Source: G963674835 sp963674835
GTDB taxonomy: Bacteria; Planctomycetota; Planctomycetia; Pirellulales; Thermoguttaceae
Direction: 5' to 3'
Length of the DNA: 64,000 nt
Assembly (NCBI GenBank): GCA_963674835.2
Contig: CAXXKC010000002.1
Span: forward strand, 806,001 to 870,000
Of the stretch, positions 9,146-18,493 are shown in pieces. The position numbers and the translations under genes are program-made. The notes beneath the pieces were generated by a model. It saw only the letters and a program-made list of their open reading frames with translations, had not been told where the DNA came from and made no database searches. Within the stretch, counting starts at the first letter, position 1. Every line of letters begins with the position of its first letter.

Positions 9146-10055
9146 AGAACCTATCCCGTAACGTAACAGTTTCGCCAGAGGACTTGGGCAAAGACCAGAT
9201 GCAACAGGCCGACGTAGTTTTCCGCTTTCTTCTCCCACCGCACGAGGATGCGGCGGTAGCGGTTCAGCCACGAGTGGATGCGCTCGACAACCCAGCGTTG
9301 CGCACGGTGCCCGCGGCGGCGCTGCGTTTGTTCCTCACCGCGCGAACGGATGTGAGGGGTGTAGCGTCGTCGTCGGGCTGCACGGCGAACGGCTTCGGCG
9401 TCATAGCCCTTGTCCCCGCAGAGATGTTGTTTACGCCGGTGAGTTGGTCGAGGCCGGGAGACGGGAATACTATCGAGAGTGGCATCAACGAGTCGTTGAT
9501 CATGCACATTGGCGCCAGCCACGGCCAAGCCGATCGGCATGCCTCGCCTGTCGGTAAGCACCGACCGTTTCACGCCGAGTTTACCGCGATCCGTCGGGTT
9601 TTTCCCCGTTTTTTTCCCCGCCCAGCGGCGCCTTCGTCTGCGCCCCGTCCAGACTCTGCCACTGCCAAGCGATGCCACGCCGAGCGTCGTAGCGTTCCAA
9701 CTGCAACTTCCACAGTCGGTGGAAGACACCCAGCGCCGTCCACTCTTGAAAGTAGCGATGGATCGTGCTGCCGGAGCCGTAATACTTGGGCACGGCTTTC
9801 CACTGGCAACCAGTGCGCAGCACATAGTAGATGCCATTCATTACTTGCCGCAACTTCGCCCGTGGCCGTCCGCCGCGTGGAGAAGTTGGGTACTTGGGCA
9901 ACAGCGGCTGAATGTGCCGCCAAAACGCATCCGACATCAACCAACTCGAACCGAGAAACTCCTTCCTCACGTGACAACCCTCCGTGTCAGACTGAAGTCT
10001 TGCCCCACGGAATTCAATACGTGTTCAGGCGTTCACAGGTTCTGGGATAAGTTCT
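9146..10055 (-). mobile_element. IS5-family insertion sequence (IS427/IS1031-like), about 910 bp
   Basis: The element is bounded by imperfect terminal inverted repeats. The left end reads AGAACCTATCCCGTAAC from 9146; the reverse complement of the right end reads AGAACTTATCCCAGAAC from 10055, with 14 of 17 positions matching. Both ends are flanked by TA (9144-9145 and 10056-10057), a target duplication expected for this group. Inside is one transposase in two frames on the minus strand, and its TAG stop lies within the left repeat. Both ends and all catalytic motifs are present, so the element appears complete. Confidence 0.85.
9151..9970 (-). CDS. IS5-family DDE transposase, two overlapping frames (frameshift)
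   Basis: OrfA (9970 to 9581, 129 residues) starts at GTG with GGAGGG upstream and carries the DUF4096-like N-terminal part (WRHIQPLLP, YYVLRTGCQWKAVP) and the first catalytic Asp in SLDGAQTKAP. OrfB (open from 9837 to 9151) carries NPTDRGKLGVKRS, the second Asp in CGDKGYD and the Glu in VVERIHSWLNRYRR. The frames join best within GGEK..TGKNPTDRG, where the minus strand has a run of seven A (9615-9609) and a run of five A just after it. OrfB is in the +1 frame relative to OrfA, so expression of the full enzyme needs +1 frameshifting or transcript slippage, unless one base has been gained or lost. Confidence 0.85.
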
Positions 10056-10137
10056 TAGGTCAGAATCCTGAGTTCGCTGGCCTATCTGAGGGCGACACGG
10101 CAGGCTATCTTAGGTGCCGATCATGAGTGAAAGGACG

Positions 10138-11898
10138 CTACCTGGTGTGCGACGATGAACTGGTCGTCAAAGCAGAGCGAGGGGACTCAATAGCCGGATC
10201 TACCGGACATACTCTCGACAAGATCGAGTTGATGAAGACATCGATGGGACTCGTACTCGGGTCGAGACAACTCGATAGTGAGAAGGCCGTCCGGACGTCG
10301 CTCATCCCATGTTCATGGTCCCCGATTGCCTGGTAGATCGTGCTTCGCATCCGGTATGCGTTCGGGTTTGACGGGTCGATCTCAATGGCGTCACCGCAGT
10401 CATCTAGAGCGTGCTTCGTGTCCAGGAGCATCCGATGAGCGATGGCTCGGCCAAGGTGAGGATCTGCATCGGTTGGGTAATGACGGACGAGGGTATCGAA
10501 CACCTCGCGGGCTGTCCAAGGTCGATTCGCTTTTAGCAAACAGCAGCCGTAGATCCAGCGAAGTGCCGCATCATCCCCGTTCTCAGGTGTTCGGTCCAGC
10601 ATTTCTGCTGCCAGATCTGCCGCCTTCTCGTACTTGCCCTTGTTCAGGAACGACTGCAGAACTAGCCAGTCATACTGTCGCTCATAGAACTGCCGAGGAC
10701 GACTCCCGACCTGTGCGGTGAGAAGAAGGCCTTCGCAGGGATGCAGCCCCTGGCCGATGAACCACAAGGCTGGGCGGGTGGATATGGAATGCTCCGCGGC
10801 CCAGGGGAGAAATGTGCCGATGAAGAAACCGCGAGTCTTGTCAGCGGCCAGCAATTCATGCTTAATGGTTCTTTCCACATATTCCGCTTTCGAGAGCTCA
10901 CCGCTGATTGCTTGAGCCTGTAATTGCTCGAAAGCCGCGGCGCTCGAGACGTTGTAGAGTTCGAAGACGGTGTCTACCCACAGTTCTTCAAAGGGCCGTG
11001 TGTTCCCCTTGTCTGGCCCCTCGCACACGTTCCCAGTGACGCGAATACTGCCTGGCCCCGTAGGCGACGCGTTGCTCGCTGCTGTGGCGCCCGCTGGCGG
11101 TTCCTGCGGGCTCCAGAAGATACGACGTCGCAAATCCTCGCCGGCAAACTTCCGGACCGTCCACTGGTAGAGTAGATCGGCCTCCTGCCCGTACTTAGCC
11201 ATTGCGGGCCGATCCTTGAGCATCTGTCGCAGTTGCTCCTTCCCGTGTTTCAGGTCCGCGTCCGCAAGGGAGTCTTTGGGCAAAGCGTCGAAATCGTAGA
11301 CGGGGTCGGCATATTGTTCAAACGCCGATCTGAGATCGGCCATTCCACCTTTCACATCTCCGCTTTCGACCCGAATTACCCCTCGCATTTCATACAAACC
11401 TGGGGACTCAGGGCTTAACTGGATCGCCTTGTCCATGTCCGCGATCGCTTGGTCATACTGCCTTAGTTTGCACCTGGCGAAGCCACGACTTGTTAGCATC
11501 GCAATGGACGATGTCGGATCGAGCCGGATCGCCTGGTCGAGATCAGGAATCGCTCGCTCCCAATCATCTAGCTTAAGATAGCACACAGCACGATTGCGAA
11601 AAGGATGCACTTGTGTCGGGTCGAGTTCGATCGCCTTACTCAAGTCGACGATGGCCTGACGTAACTCGCCCTTCATCATGTGGGCGAATCCCCGACCGCG
11701 AAAGCCCATCGCGTTGTTAGGCTGGTCTTTGATAGCTTGGGTGAGGTGCGACACGGCAGCATCCCAGTCCTGCTTTTCGAGCGATTGGATGCCCAACTCA
11801 AGGTGAGATGCCGGTGGGGCAGCGCCGGATGAGAGGAGCAAGAGGCCAAGGGCGAAGGCAACAAATGCCCATCGTCTGCACGATAGGATCGCGTTCAT
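10138..11898 (-). CDS. Secreted TPR-repeat protein
   Basis: A 586-residue protein with a signal peptide (RRWAFVAFALGLLLLSSGAA). It has at least four N-terminal TPR motifs of the form A-x-x-D-x-x-x-A-I-x-L-x-P (AVSHLTQAIKDQP, AIVDLSKAIELDP, AIPDLDQAIRLDP, AIADMDKAIQLSP) and further TPR-like helices in the C-terminal half (ALDDCGDAIEIDP). The middle (about 250-400) is not recognised. ATG 11898 is chosen over 11925 because GGAGGGAG lies 4 bases before it. TPR arrays bind partner proteins. The gene ends 82 bp from the IS, and its last 30 residues look low in conservation, so a disturbed 3' end is possible. Confidence 0.75.
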   Translation of the reverse strand: MNAILSCRRWAFVAFALGLLLLSSGAAPPASHLELGIQSLEKQDWDAAVSHLTQAIKDQPNNAMGFRGRGFAHMMKGELRQAIVDLSKAIELDPTQVHPFRNRAVCYLKLDDWERAIPDLDQAIRLDPTSSIAMLTSRGFARCKLRQYDQAIADMDKAIQLSPESPGLYEMRGVIRVESGDVKGGMADLRSAFEQYADPVYDFDALPKDSLADADLKHGKEQLRQMLKDRPAMAKYGQEADLLYQWTVRKFAGEDLRRRIFWSPQEPPAGATAASNASPTGPGSIRVTGNVCEGPDKGNTRPFEELWVDTVFELYNVSSAAAFEQLQAQAISGELSKAEYVERTIKHELLAADKTRGFFIGTFLPWAAEHSISTRPALWFIGQGLHPCEGLLLTAQVGSRPRQFYERQYDWLVLQSFLNKGKYEKAADLAAEMLDRTPENGDDAALRWIYGCCLLKANRPWTAREVFDTLVRHYPTDADPHLGRAIAHRMLLDTKHALDDCGDAIEIDPSNPNAYRMRSTIYQAIGDHEHGMSDVRTAFSLSSCLDPSTSPIDVFINSILSRVCPVDPAIESPRSALTTSSSSHTR

Positions 11899-12343
11899 CG
11901 GCTCCCTCCGTGATCTGCTTGTCATGCCGGGCTCGTGCTGGACACGGCGAGCGCATCGGACGTGGTTTCGAGAGCTGTTGTTAGGACAGATCGAGCAAGC
12001 AGATGATACCGTTACTGCCTATGGGGGGACAACACCAGAAACCCCGAATTCCGCCGATTGTCGGCTTTGCTCGTGGTTGCCAAAGCAGCAATACTTGCGC
12101 CAATTCAACGACCGGAGCAATCTCAGCGAAACGCTGTCGATCCCGTCCTGGACAGATCAAGGCGAGCCCCGTGTTGGCACCGCACGCAAGACCAACTGCT
12201 AAGAGATCGAGTTGCTCTTCAGGGACTTGCCGCTCTATTCATGCCGGGTGGACTCTACCAGGAATAGACTCGCGCGCCGCACATGGGTCTTCTTGTCGGA
12301 TCAACGACAACGATCATCAGGCGGAAACCCCTTGAAAGCGCCC
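11899..12343. other. 445-bp intergenic region
   Basis: It holds the promoter region of the TPR gene and the trailer of the aminotransferase. I see no gene, RNA or convincing repeat. Base composition is a little lower in GC than the neighbouring genes. Confidence 0.4.
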
Positions 12344-13675
12344 TCATGCCAACCTTGCGAAGCCGCTGTGGCGCACCGGCCCGCCGATACGCTGGGCGAT
12401 GTCGCCGTCGTGGATCGCTTGGGCAAGTTCGGCGAAGATCTCGTCGGCCGCCGCCACATATCGGGCGACATGCTCCTCCTTGTGAGCGAGGCAGACGCTG
12501 AGCTGCGCACCGGCCAGTATGCCATGATCAAGCATACGGACCGTTAGCAGTGTCTGTAGGGCCAGCGATTCGGGATGATCGAAGCTGAGCACGACGAGCG
12601 CCGGATGCCCCGAAAACTTGACGGCGATCCCGCGCTTGTCGGCCACTTCCTGCATCGCAGCCCGCCACTTCGAGCCGATCGCCGCCACGTGTGCGGGCAC
12701 GTCGACCTGCTGCATCTTGCGGATCGCGGCCAGGGCCGCCGTCGGGCCAACGCCTTCCGTCCAATAAGTGCTCGATATGAACGACTCCTGGGCCGCCTGC
12801 ATGGCCTTCGCGCGGCCGATAATTGCCGCCATGGGATGCCCGTTACTCATTGCCTTGGCGAACACGGCCATGTCGGGCGTTACACCATAGCGAAGGTGCG
12901 AACCACCGAGGGCCAGCCGCCAACCGGCCGTGATTTCATCGAACACCAACAGCGCGCCCGCGCGATCGCACAGCACGCGCACGCCCTCCAGAAAACCCGG
13001 CTGCGGATCGGCCGACCGCGTCGGTTCCATGACGACCGCGGCCAGGTTCTTGCCGTGCCGCTCGACGATCGCCGACAGTTGGTCGAGATCGTTATACGGA
13101 AACGTTAGTGCCGTGCCGGCCAGTTGAGAGGGGACACCATTGGGCGCCAACCCTGGCAACAGGTGTCCGACCAGCCGGTCCTGGTCCCCCTCCGCCACAC
13201 GGTTGGCCGCCAGGTACCAGTCGTGCCATCCATGATATCCGCAGAACGCCACCAGATCGCGCTCGGTGGCCGCCCGCGCGATCCGCACGGCGATCGTCAT
13301 GGCTTCCCCGCCCGATCGCCCGAAGCGAACATTCTCGGCCCACGGATGGAGCGCAATGAGGAGTTGTGCCAGTTCAACCTCTTCGGGGTTGTTCAACGTG
13401 CACATCGAGCCGGCCTGCACGCGACGCACCACCGCCGCCGTTACGTCCGGATCGTTGTAGCCAAGCAGGCAGGAACTGACACCCATGATCGTCATATCGA
13501 GGTAGCGGTTGCCGTCGAGATCGACGACCTCGCAGCCCTGTGCCTCGCGGTAGTAGGCCGGCCATTGATCCGGCGCAAACATCTCCGGCCGCTTGCTGAG
13601 CAATTGGGTCCCGCCGGGAATGAGCGTCTTTGCCAATCGATACAATTCCAGCGACGTTGAGCGTGTGGTATCCAT
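12344..13675 (-). CDS. Class III aminotransferase, glutamate-1-semialdehyde aminomutase-like
   Basis: A 443-residue PLP enzyme. The N-terminus LAKTLIPGGTQLLSKRP is the entry motif of the HemL-like subgroup. The PLP-binding Asp is in VFDEITAGWR, the Schiff-base Lys in AVFAKAMSNGHP, and the Gly-rich phosphate contact near RSGGEAMTIAVRIARA. The frame is open to 13873, but ATG 13675 coincides with the family N-terminus and lies 79 bp downstream of a good promoter. Isolated homologues often act in amino-sugar or surface polysaccharide synthesis rather than tetrapyrrole synthesis. No other haem gene is close, so a sugar or amino-acid transaminase is more likely than true HemL. Confidence 0.85.
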   Translation of the reverse strand: MDTTRSTSLELYRLAKTLIPGGTQLLSKRPEMFAPDQWPAYYREAQGCEVVDLDGNRYLDMTIMGVSSCLLGYNDPDVTAAVVRRVQAGSMCTLNNPEEVELAQLLIALHPWAENVRFGRSGGEAMTIAVRIARAATERDLVAFCGYHGWHDWYLAANRVAEGDQDRLVGHLLPGLAPNGVPSQLAGTALTFPYNDLDQLSAIVERHGKNLAAVVMEPTRSADPQPGFLEGVRVLCDRAGALLVFDEITAGWRLALGGSHLRYGVTPDMAVFAKAMSNGHPMAAIIGRAKAMQAAQESFISSTYWTEGVGPTAALAAIRKMQQVDVPAHVAAIGSKWRAAMQEVADKRGIAVKFSGHPALVVLSFDHPESLALQTLLTVRMLDHGILAGAQLSVCLAHKEEHVARYVAAADEIFAELAQAIHDGDIAQRIGGPVRHSGFARLA

Positions 13676-14026
13676 CTTCGCGTGACAACTCCAAGGGCGA
13701 CTTCTCGTGGGCAGCAACGGCGCCGGCGCGCCTGCAAGCGTTCCGAAGGAGGGATTATAGCACAGCCCCACCTGGCACAGAACAGACTCCCGGACACAAA
13801 GGGCCGACTCCCCACCGCAGGGAAACCGCGCTTCACTTTGCCCGGCAATCCCTTGCGTCGGCCACCCCGCCATGCCACACTGGTAGCATGATGGTGGAAA
13901 ATACCGCGATCCCGCGCCGGCAGGGGACGCGTTGGCGAGCGCAGAGCGCCTTTGCGCATTCCGAACCGTCTTCCCGAGAAACCGGCATCAGCTTGAGACA
14001 ACCTTAGCGCTTAACGGAGAAACGCA
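13676..14026. other. Divergent promoter region
   Basis: 351 bp between the aminotransferase (minus) and the Gfo/Idh gene (plus). It contains the minus-strand promoter listed at 13754-13782 and a ribosome-binding site (ACGGAG) for the plus-strand gene at about 14015. No gene is seen. Confidence 0.5.
13754..13782 (-). promoter_or_regulatory. Candidate sigma70-type promoter for the class III aminotransferase
   Basis: On the minus strand, TTCTGT (13782-13777) and a perfect TATAAT (13759-13754) are separated by 17 bp, 79 bases upstream of the chosen ATG. The perfect -10 stands out in GC-rich sequence. Confidence 0.55.
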
Positions 14027-15316
14027 ATGGGCAACACGACGAAGCGGACCCTTCAAGGTGCGGCCTTGGTCGGCGCGGCAAGTATGGCACAACGGGTACA
14101 TGCAGCGGGCAGCGATCTCATTCGCATCGCGCTGATCGGCTGCGGCGGCCGCGGGACCGGTGCGGCCGTGAACGCCCTGAACAATGCTTCGCACGGCAAC
14201 GTCAAGTTGGTGGTCATGGCCGACGCGTTTCAACCGCGTCTGGACATCAGCCTGCGCGGCATCTCGTCGCATTGCAAGGACAAGGTCGACGTGCCCAAAG
14301 AGCGGCAGTTCGTCGGATTGGACGCTCACCAGAAAGCCGTCGACAGCGACGTCGATCTGGTGCTCATCGCCTCCCCGCCCGGATTCCATCCCATGCAGTT
14401 CGAAGCGGCTGTCAAGGCAGGCAAACACGTCTTCGTCGAGAAGCCGCTGGCCGTCGACGCGCCCGGCGTCCGCCGCGTCCTGGCCGTCAGCGAACAGGCC
14501 AAGCAGAAGAAGCGGGCAGTCGCCGTCGGACATCACCTCCGCCACGAAATCAAGCATAAGGAAGCCATTAAGCGCGTCCACGACGGCGCTATCGGCGACA
14601 TCAAGTTCCTGCGGGCTTACTTCGATTCCAGCGGCGTTTGGGTGCGCCCGCGGCAGCCGGACCAGACCGAAATGCAGTACCAGGTGAGCAACTGGTACTA
14701 CTTCAATTGGCTCAGCGGCGACCACATCACCGAACAGCACGTCCACGACCTCGACGTGATGAACTGGTTCATGAAGGACGCCCATCCCGTCGAGGCCAAC
14801 GGCATGGGAGGACGCCAGGTCCGCGTCGGCCCCGACTACGGCGAAATCTTCGATCATCACTCCGTCGAATTCACCTACCCCGACGGAACCAAGATGTACA
14901 GCCTCTGTCGCCACATCCCGCGGTGCTGGGATAGCTTCTCGGAGCACGCCCACGGCACGAAGGGATCCGTGAGTATCCAGGGACACGGCCACGCCGACCT
15001 GTTCGTCGATGGCCAGCCGCCGAAGCGTTGGGAGCGCGGCCCCGACGGCCACCAGTTGGAAATGGACAGCCTCTTCGCCGCCATCGCCGCCGGCAAACCG
15101 TACAACGAGGTCGATTACGCCGCCCCCAGCACCATGACCGCCATTCTCGGCCGCATGGCAACCTACTCGGGCAAGACCGTCAGTTGGGACGAGGCGATTA
15201 AATCGGAGCTCGATCTGTCGCCGAGCGGTTACACGTGGGACGCCACGCCGCAACCGAAATGCGGCCCCGACAAACTCTACCCCTGCGCCATCCCTGGCAT
15301 AACCAAGGCCTGGTAG
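14027..15316 (+). CDS. Exported Gfo/Idh/MocA-family oxidoreductase
   Basis: A 429-residue NAD(P)-dependent oxidoreductase. The N-terminus TTKRTLQGAALVGAASMAQRVHA looks like a Tat-type leader with a K-R pair in place of R-R, followed by the Rossmann motif ALIGCGGRGTGA. The segment FVEKPLAVDAPGVR contains the conserved E-K-P of the family. The C-terminal alpha/beta domain includes WYYFNWLSGDHITEQHVHDLD, matching many planctomycete secreted members that act on sugars or inositols. ACGGAG precedes the ATG. The substrate is unknown. It is followed by a sialidase-like gene on the same strand after 150 bp. Confidence 0.9.
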   Translation: MGNTTKRTLQGAALVGAASMAQRVHAAGSDLIRIALIGCGGRGTGAAVNALNNASHGNVKLVVMADAFQPRLDISLRGISSHCKDKVDVPKERQFVGLDAHQKAVDSDVDLVLIASPPGFHPMQFEAAVKAGKHVFVEKPLAVDAPGVRRVLAVSEQAKQKKRAVAVGHHLRHEIKHKEAIKRVHDGAIGDIKFLRAYFDSSGVWVRPRQPDQTEMQYQVSNWYYFNWLSGDHITEQHVHDLDVMNWFMKDAHPVEANGMGGRQVRVGPDYGEIFDHHSVEFTYPDGTKMYSLCRHIPRCWDSFSEHAHGTKGSVSIQGHGHADLFVDGQPPKRWERGPDGHQLEMDSLFAAIAAGKPYNEVDYAAPSTMTAILGRMATYSGKTVSWDEAIKSELDLSPSGYTWDATPQPKCGPDKLYPCAIPGITKAW

Positions 15317-15466
15317 CCGCGGTCAGGCAGACGTCTCAGAACAACGGGTCGTTACTATCTCGCAAGACATCGTGCTGCGTGAATCGAGCGCATCGGCCGA
15401 TTGAGCCCCAGTCTTTGTTGCCGGCTCATTCGGTGGTCAACGAAACATCATTGGAGTGGACCAGCC

Positions 15467-16651
15467 ATGATCCGAAGCAACCTCTGGATGCTTGCCGTCC
15501 TTGCTGTACTGTTGAAGGCGCCCTCCGGAGCCCTTGCGGCGGGCGTTCTGGAGAATCGCGTTCTCCTCACCTCCGGCGTGGGCGGCTACCACACGTATCG
15601 CATTCCGGCCTGTACATGCACGGCGAAGGGGACCGTGCTGCTGTTCTGCGAGGCCCGTAAGGACAGCGCGAGCGACTTCGCCCAGACCCATCTCCTCTTG
15701 ATCTCCAGCAACGACCAGGGACGGACTTGGAGCGAGCCGCGAATCGTCTGGAAGGATGACTCCGAGCCGAGCGTCACCATTGGCAACCCCTGCCCCGTAT
15801 GCGATGCCCACACGGGAAAGGTCTGGGTCGGGTTCACACGCGACAACCAGCGGGTGTTCGTGACCAGCAGCACCGACAACGGCCGCACATGGGAAACGCC
15901 CACCGAGATCACCGAGGCAGTCAAGCCGACGAACTGGAAACGTTACTGGACCGGCCCCGGGCATGGACTCCAACTGGCCCATGGTCCGAAAGCCGGACGC
16001 CTGCTGTTCCCCTCATACCACATCGTCGACGAAGGCGATCGCCGCGTGATGCGGTCGCATGCGGTGTACAGCGACGACCACGGCCGCACATGGAAGATCG
16101 GACAGCCGACCAGGATCGGACCGCCCATCGACCCTGCTGGCGTACACCTGTCGGCTTCCTGGGTCCCGGGCCCCTACGACTGGGAGGGTTGCGAGTGTCT
16201 GGCCGTCGAACTGCCCGACGGTCGCTTGTATCTCACCGTGCGCAACGCAGCCAGCTACCGCCACAAGAAGGCATGCGCCGTCAGCAACGACGGCGGCGAC
16301 ACTTGGAGTCCCTTGAGCCTGCAAACAGACCTGCCGGGGTGCGTATGCCAAGCGAGCATCCTTGCCCTACCAGCTCCAGCAGACATCAAGAGTCCCATTC
16401 TCTGGTCCGGAATCACCGCGTCGAGCAGGCCGGCGGGCCGTAGGGACCTGACCGTCTTCTTGTCCGAAGATGACGCACGTTCGTTTCCCAAGTCCCGGCT
16501 TGTCCACAAGGGACCGTCGGCCTATTGCGACATGACCTCGCTTCCCGATGGCAGCGTGCTGCTCTTCTACGAGGGCGGAAAAACGCATGCCTACGAATCG
16601 ATCCAAATGGCCCGATTCAACTTGGATTGGCTGCGTGAAGCCGGCCGGTGA
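15467..16651 (+). CDS. Secreted sialidase-like (BNR/Asp-box) protein
   Basis: A 394-residue six-bladed beta-propeller protein with a signal peptide (LWMLAVLAVLLKAPSGALA). The sialidase entry motif YRIPA is present, and four Asp boxes (S-x-D-x-G-x-T-W type) are visible: SNDQGRTW, STDNGRTW, SDDHGRTW and SNDGGDTW. Family enzymes remove terminal sialic acids; many planctomycete members are annotated exo-alpha-sialidase without proof. ATG 15467 is chosen because GGAGTGG lies about 9 bases upstream and the signal peptide follows at once. Its end faces the ThiH-like gene at 68 bp. Confidence 0.85.
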   Translation: MIRSNLWMLAVLAVLLKAPSGALAAGVLENRVLLTSGVGGYHTYRIPACTCTAKGTVLLFCEARKDSASDFAQTHLLLISSNDQGRTWSEPRIVWKDDSEPSVTIGNPCPVCDAHTGKVWVGFTRDNQRVFVTSSTDNGRTWETPTEITEAVKPTNWKRYWTGPGHGLQLAHGPKAGRLLFPSYHIVDEGDRRVMRSHAVYSDDHGRTWKIGQPTRIGPPIDPAGVHLSASWVPGPYDWEGCECLAVELPDGRLYLTVRNAASYRHKKACAVSNDGGDTWSPLSLQTDLPGCVCQASILALPAPADIKSPILWSGITASSRPAGRRDLTVFLSEDDARSFPKSRLVHKGPSAYCDMTSLPDGSVLLFYEGGKTHAYESIQMARFNLDWLREAGR

Positions 16652-16719
16652 CGGTCGCACGGCGAACGCCGAATTCCACCGGCAGCCTGCTGGTGAAATT
16701 CACCCCCAGTCAGCGCCTG

Positions 16720-18147
16720 TCACGGCAGCGACCAATCGATGTGGAATCCCGACCGTCCAAGCCAGCCGACCACTTCGGCCGGGGTGCGACGGTCGCACAC
16801 GGGAAACTGCTCACCCGATTCTGTCGTCTCGGCCGCCTCATAGCCGCCGGGAGCCGTCGAACTGCCTGCGCTCATCTGGGTGATGCAAATCCGCGCCAGG
16901 CGGTTGCGCAACTCGGGAGCTTCGCGCGTCGACAGCACGAGCATCGCTTGGGGAAACGCGATCCGCAGCGCACAGTACATCCGGAGAAACGTCTCGTCAT
17001 CCACCGTGCAAGGCGCGGCAAAACCGGCCGGCGCGTCGTGAATGCGCGGCAGGCTGAACGCCAGTCTCCGATCGGGGAAACGCAACTGCAAATACGCGCC
17101 GTGCCGCATCAGCGCCAACAAGTCCTTCCGAGGATCGGCCAGCCCAAGGAGCACACCAAGCCCGAGACGCCTAAACCCGGCCTCGGCTGCCCGCTCCAAC
17201 CCTTCCAACCGCCAATCGTACGCCCTCTTGCTGCCACGGCGGTGATAAGTCGCGTAGCGGTCCTCGTCGTACGTTTCTTGATACAACGTGATGCTGCACG
17301 CGCCGGCGCGGAACAGCTCGGCATACACGGCCGTCGACTGCGGCGCAATCTCGATGCCCGGCTGAAACCCCTCGGCCGCCAAAAGGTGAAGGACCGACGC
17401 GAAATACTCGGCGTTGGTCCGGCTGGGAAAGTCGCCGGCCACGAGCAACACGTGCCGGAATCCGCGGTCTCGGAGGATGTGCGCCTCGCGAAGGACCTCG
17501 GCCGGGGCCAGTTGCTTTCGCGGGATCCGAGTCGGATGCCGAAATCCACAGTAGGTGCAATGGTTGACGCAGTAGTTGGAGAGATAGATGGGCGCATACA
17601 GCAACATCGACCGGCTGCCACGCAAGGTACCCGTGCAGTCCGTCGCACGAAAGTGTTCCTCGGTGCGCTCGGCCGCTCGCCGCGATAGCTCCTCGACCCC
17701 CACGCCGCGGTCGAGGCAGGCCATCGCGTCGGCGATTGCCGTCGAATCGGTTCCCGGGCTGCAAATGGCCGCACGCGCGGCGCGGGGGGATCGCCGCTGG
17801 CGGCCGGCCAACTCGTTGGTAGCCAGGTCCAACGCCGCGGCTAGTTCCTCGCCCGTCGGATCGAGCTGCGCGGAAAGCGTGCTGAGCAATTGATAACGCC
17901 AGCGTTCAAGCCGCTCAGCCAGCGACCGCCGCGCTGCCAGGGAAGCGGCATCGCCGAGGGCACGCAGTTCTCGGACCTCACGGACCAGCCCAAGGCGATG
18001 CGCCGCATGGTCGTCCGTCTGCTCAATCCAGGCCGAGAACGACTCCAGCCCCTCGGTCTCGGCTCCCGCATCAGGCACGGCACGGCCGGCGTTCCGGCTC
18101 TCGGCCAGCCTTGCATCTGGGCAATTTCCAGTACTTGCTGTTCTCAC
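16720..18147 (-). CDS. ThiH-like radical SAM enzyme (2-iminoacetate synthase family)
   Basis: A 475-residue protein with the radical SAM cluster motif CVNHCTYCGF (Cys 193, 197, 200) inside LYAPIYLSNYCVNHC, which is diagnostic of the ThiH/HydG group. The C-terminal ITQMSAGSSTAPGGY also matches ThiH. The group cleaves tyrosine to p-cresol and dehydroglycine for thiazole synthesis (ThiH) or H-cluster ligands (HydG). It lacks the C-terminal Cys extension of HydG, so ThiH is more likely. The part before the radical SAM core is about 110 residues longer than in ThiH. The start is a GTG with AGAGGGTGG upstream, and later starts are possible. No other thi or hyd gene lies nearby. Confidence 0.8.
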   Translation of the reverse strand: MRTASTGNCPDARLAESRNAGRAVPDAGAETEGLESFSAWIEQTDDHAAHRLGLVREVRELRALGDAASLAARRSLAERLERWRYQLLSTLSAQLDPTGEELAAALDLATNELAGRQRRSPRAARAAICSPGTDSTAIADAMACLDRGVGVEELSRRAAERTEEHFRATDCTGTLRGSRSMLLYAPIYLSNYCVNHCTYCGFRHPTRIPRKQLAPAEVLREAHILRDRGFRHVLLVAGDFPSRTNAEYFASVLHLLAAEGFQPGIEIAPQSTAVYAELFRAGACSITLYQETYDEDRYATYHRRGSKRAYDWRLEGLERAAEAGFRRLGLGVLLGLADPRKDLLALMRHGAYLQLRFPDRRLAFSLPRIHDAPAGFAAPCTVDDETFLRMYCALRIAFPQAMLVLSTREAPELRNRLARICITQMSAGSSTAPGGYEAAETTESGEQFPVCDRRTPAEVVGWLGRSGFHIDWSLP

Positions 18148-18430
18148 ACTCGTTTGCCACCCTCTTCATCACTTCCGTCGTTGCACTCATCATCGCATTC
18201 AGTCGCCTCGACCTCAAGAACCACCCGGACCGCACAACGAGCGTGGCATCGCAAGCGGTTCCATGAAAACGGCTTATGGCCGTGCGCCGAGTTGTGCGCA
18301 GCGAGCGGAAAACCCGATCGAGTGGACATATCCCCCACTCCCGTGCGACGGCCGTTTAGCGACAAATTCGGCTTCCCCAAAAGAGGCAGTGCTGGAAACA
18401 ACATGGCAGACGCTTGGAGCGCATTCGGCG

Positions 18431-18493
18431 TAACTGTAGCGTGTTTTTCGCTTTCGGAACCGTAGAAACACGCCGCCGCGAACGCTACAGTTA
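18431..18493. repeat. 63-bp inverted-repeat element (TAACTGTAGCGT arms)
   Basis: Perfect 12-bp arms at 18431-18442 and 18482-18493, with an inner pair GTGTTT (18441-18446) / AAACAC (18466-18471). The right half contains CGCCGCCGC before ACGCTACA. A similar layout is found at 43005-43072, suggesting a small dispersed repeat family. Confidence 0.6.

Noticed and set aside
9570..9977. 135-codon minus-strand frame overlapping the transposase
   Set aside because: It is the third frame of the IS; catalytic motifs lie in the two other frames.
12344..13675. True glutamate-1-semialdehyde aminomutase (hemL)
   Set aside because: The subgroup entry motif is similar, but no other haem genes are near and homologues in sugar clusters share it. 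Left as a class III aminotransferase.
16720..18147. HydG, hydrogenase maturase
   Set aside because: The length is similar but the extra part is N-terminal; the C-terminal Cys cluster of HydG and hydE/hydF neighbours are missing.
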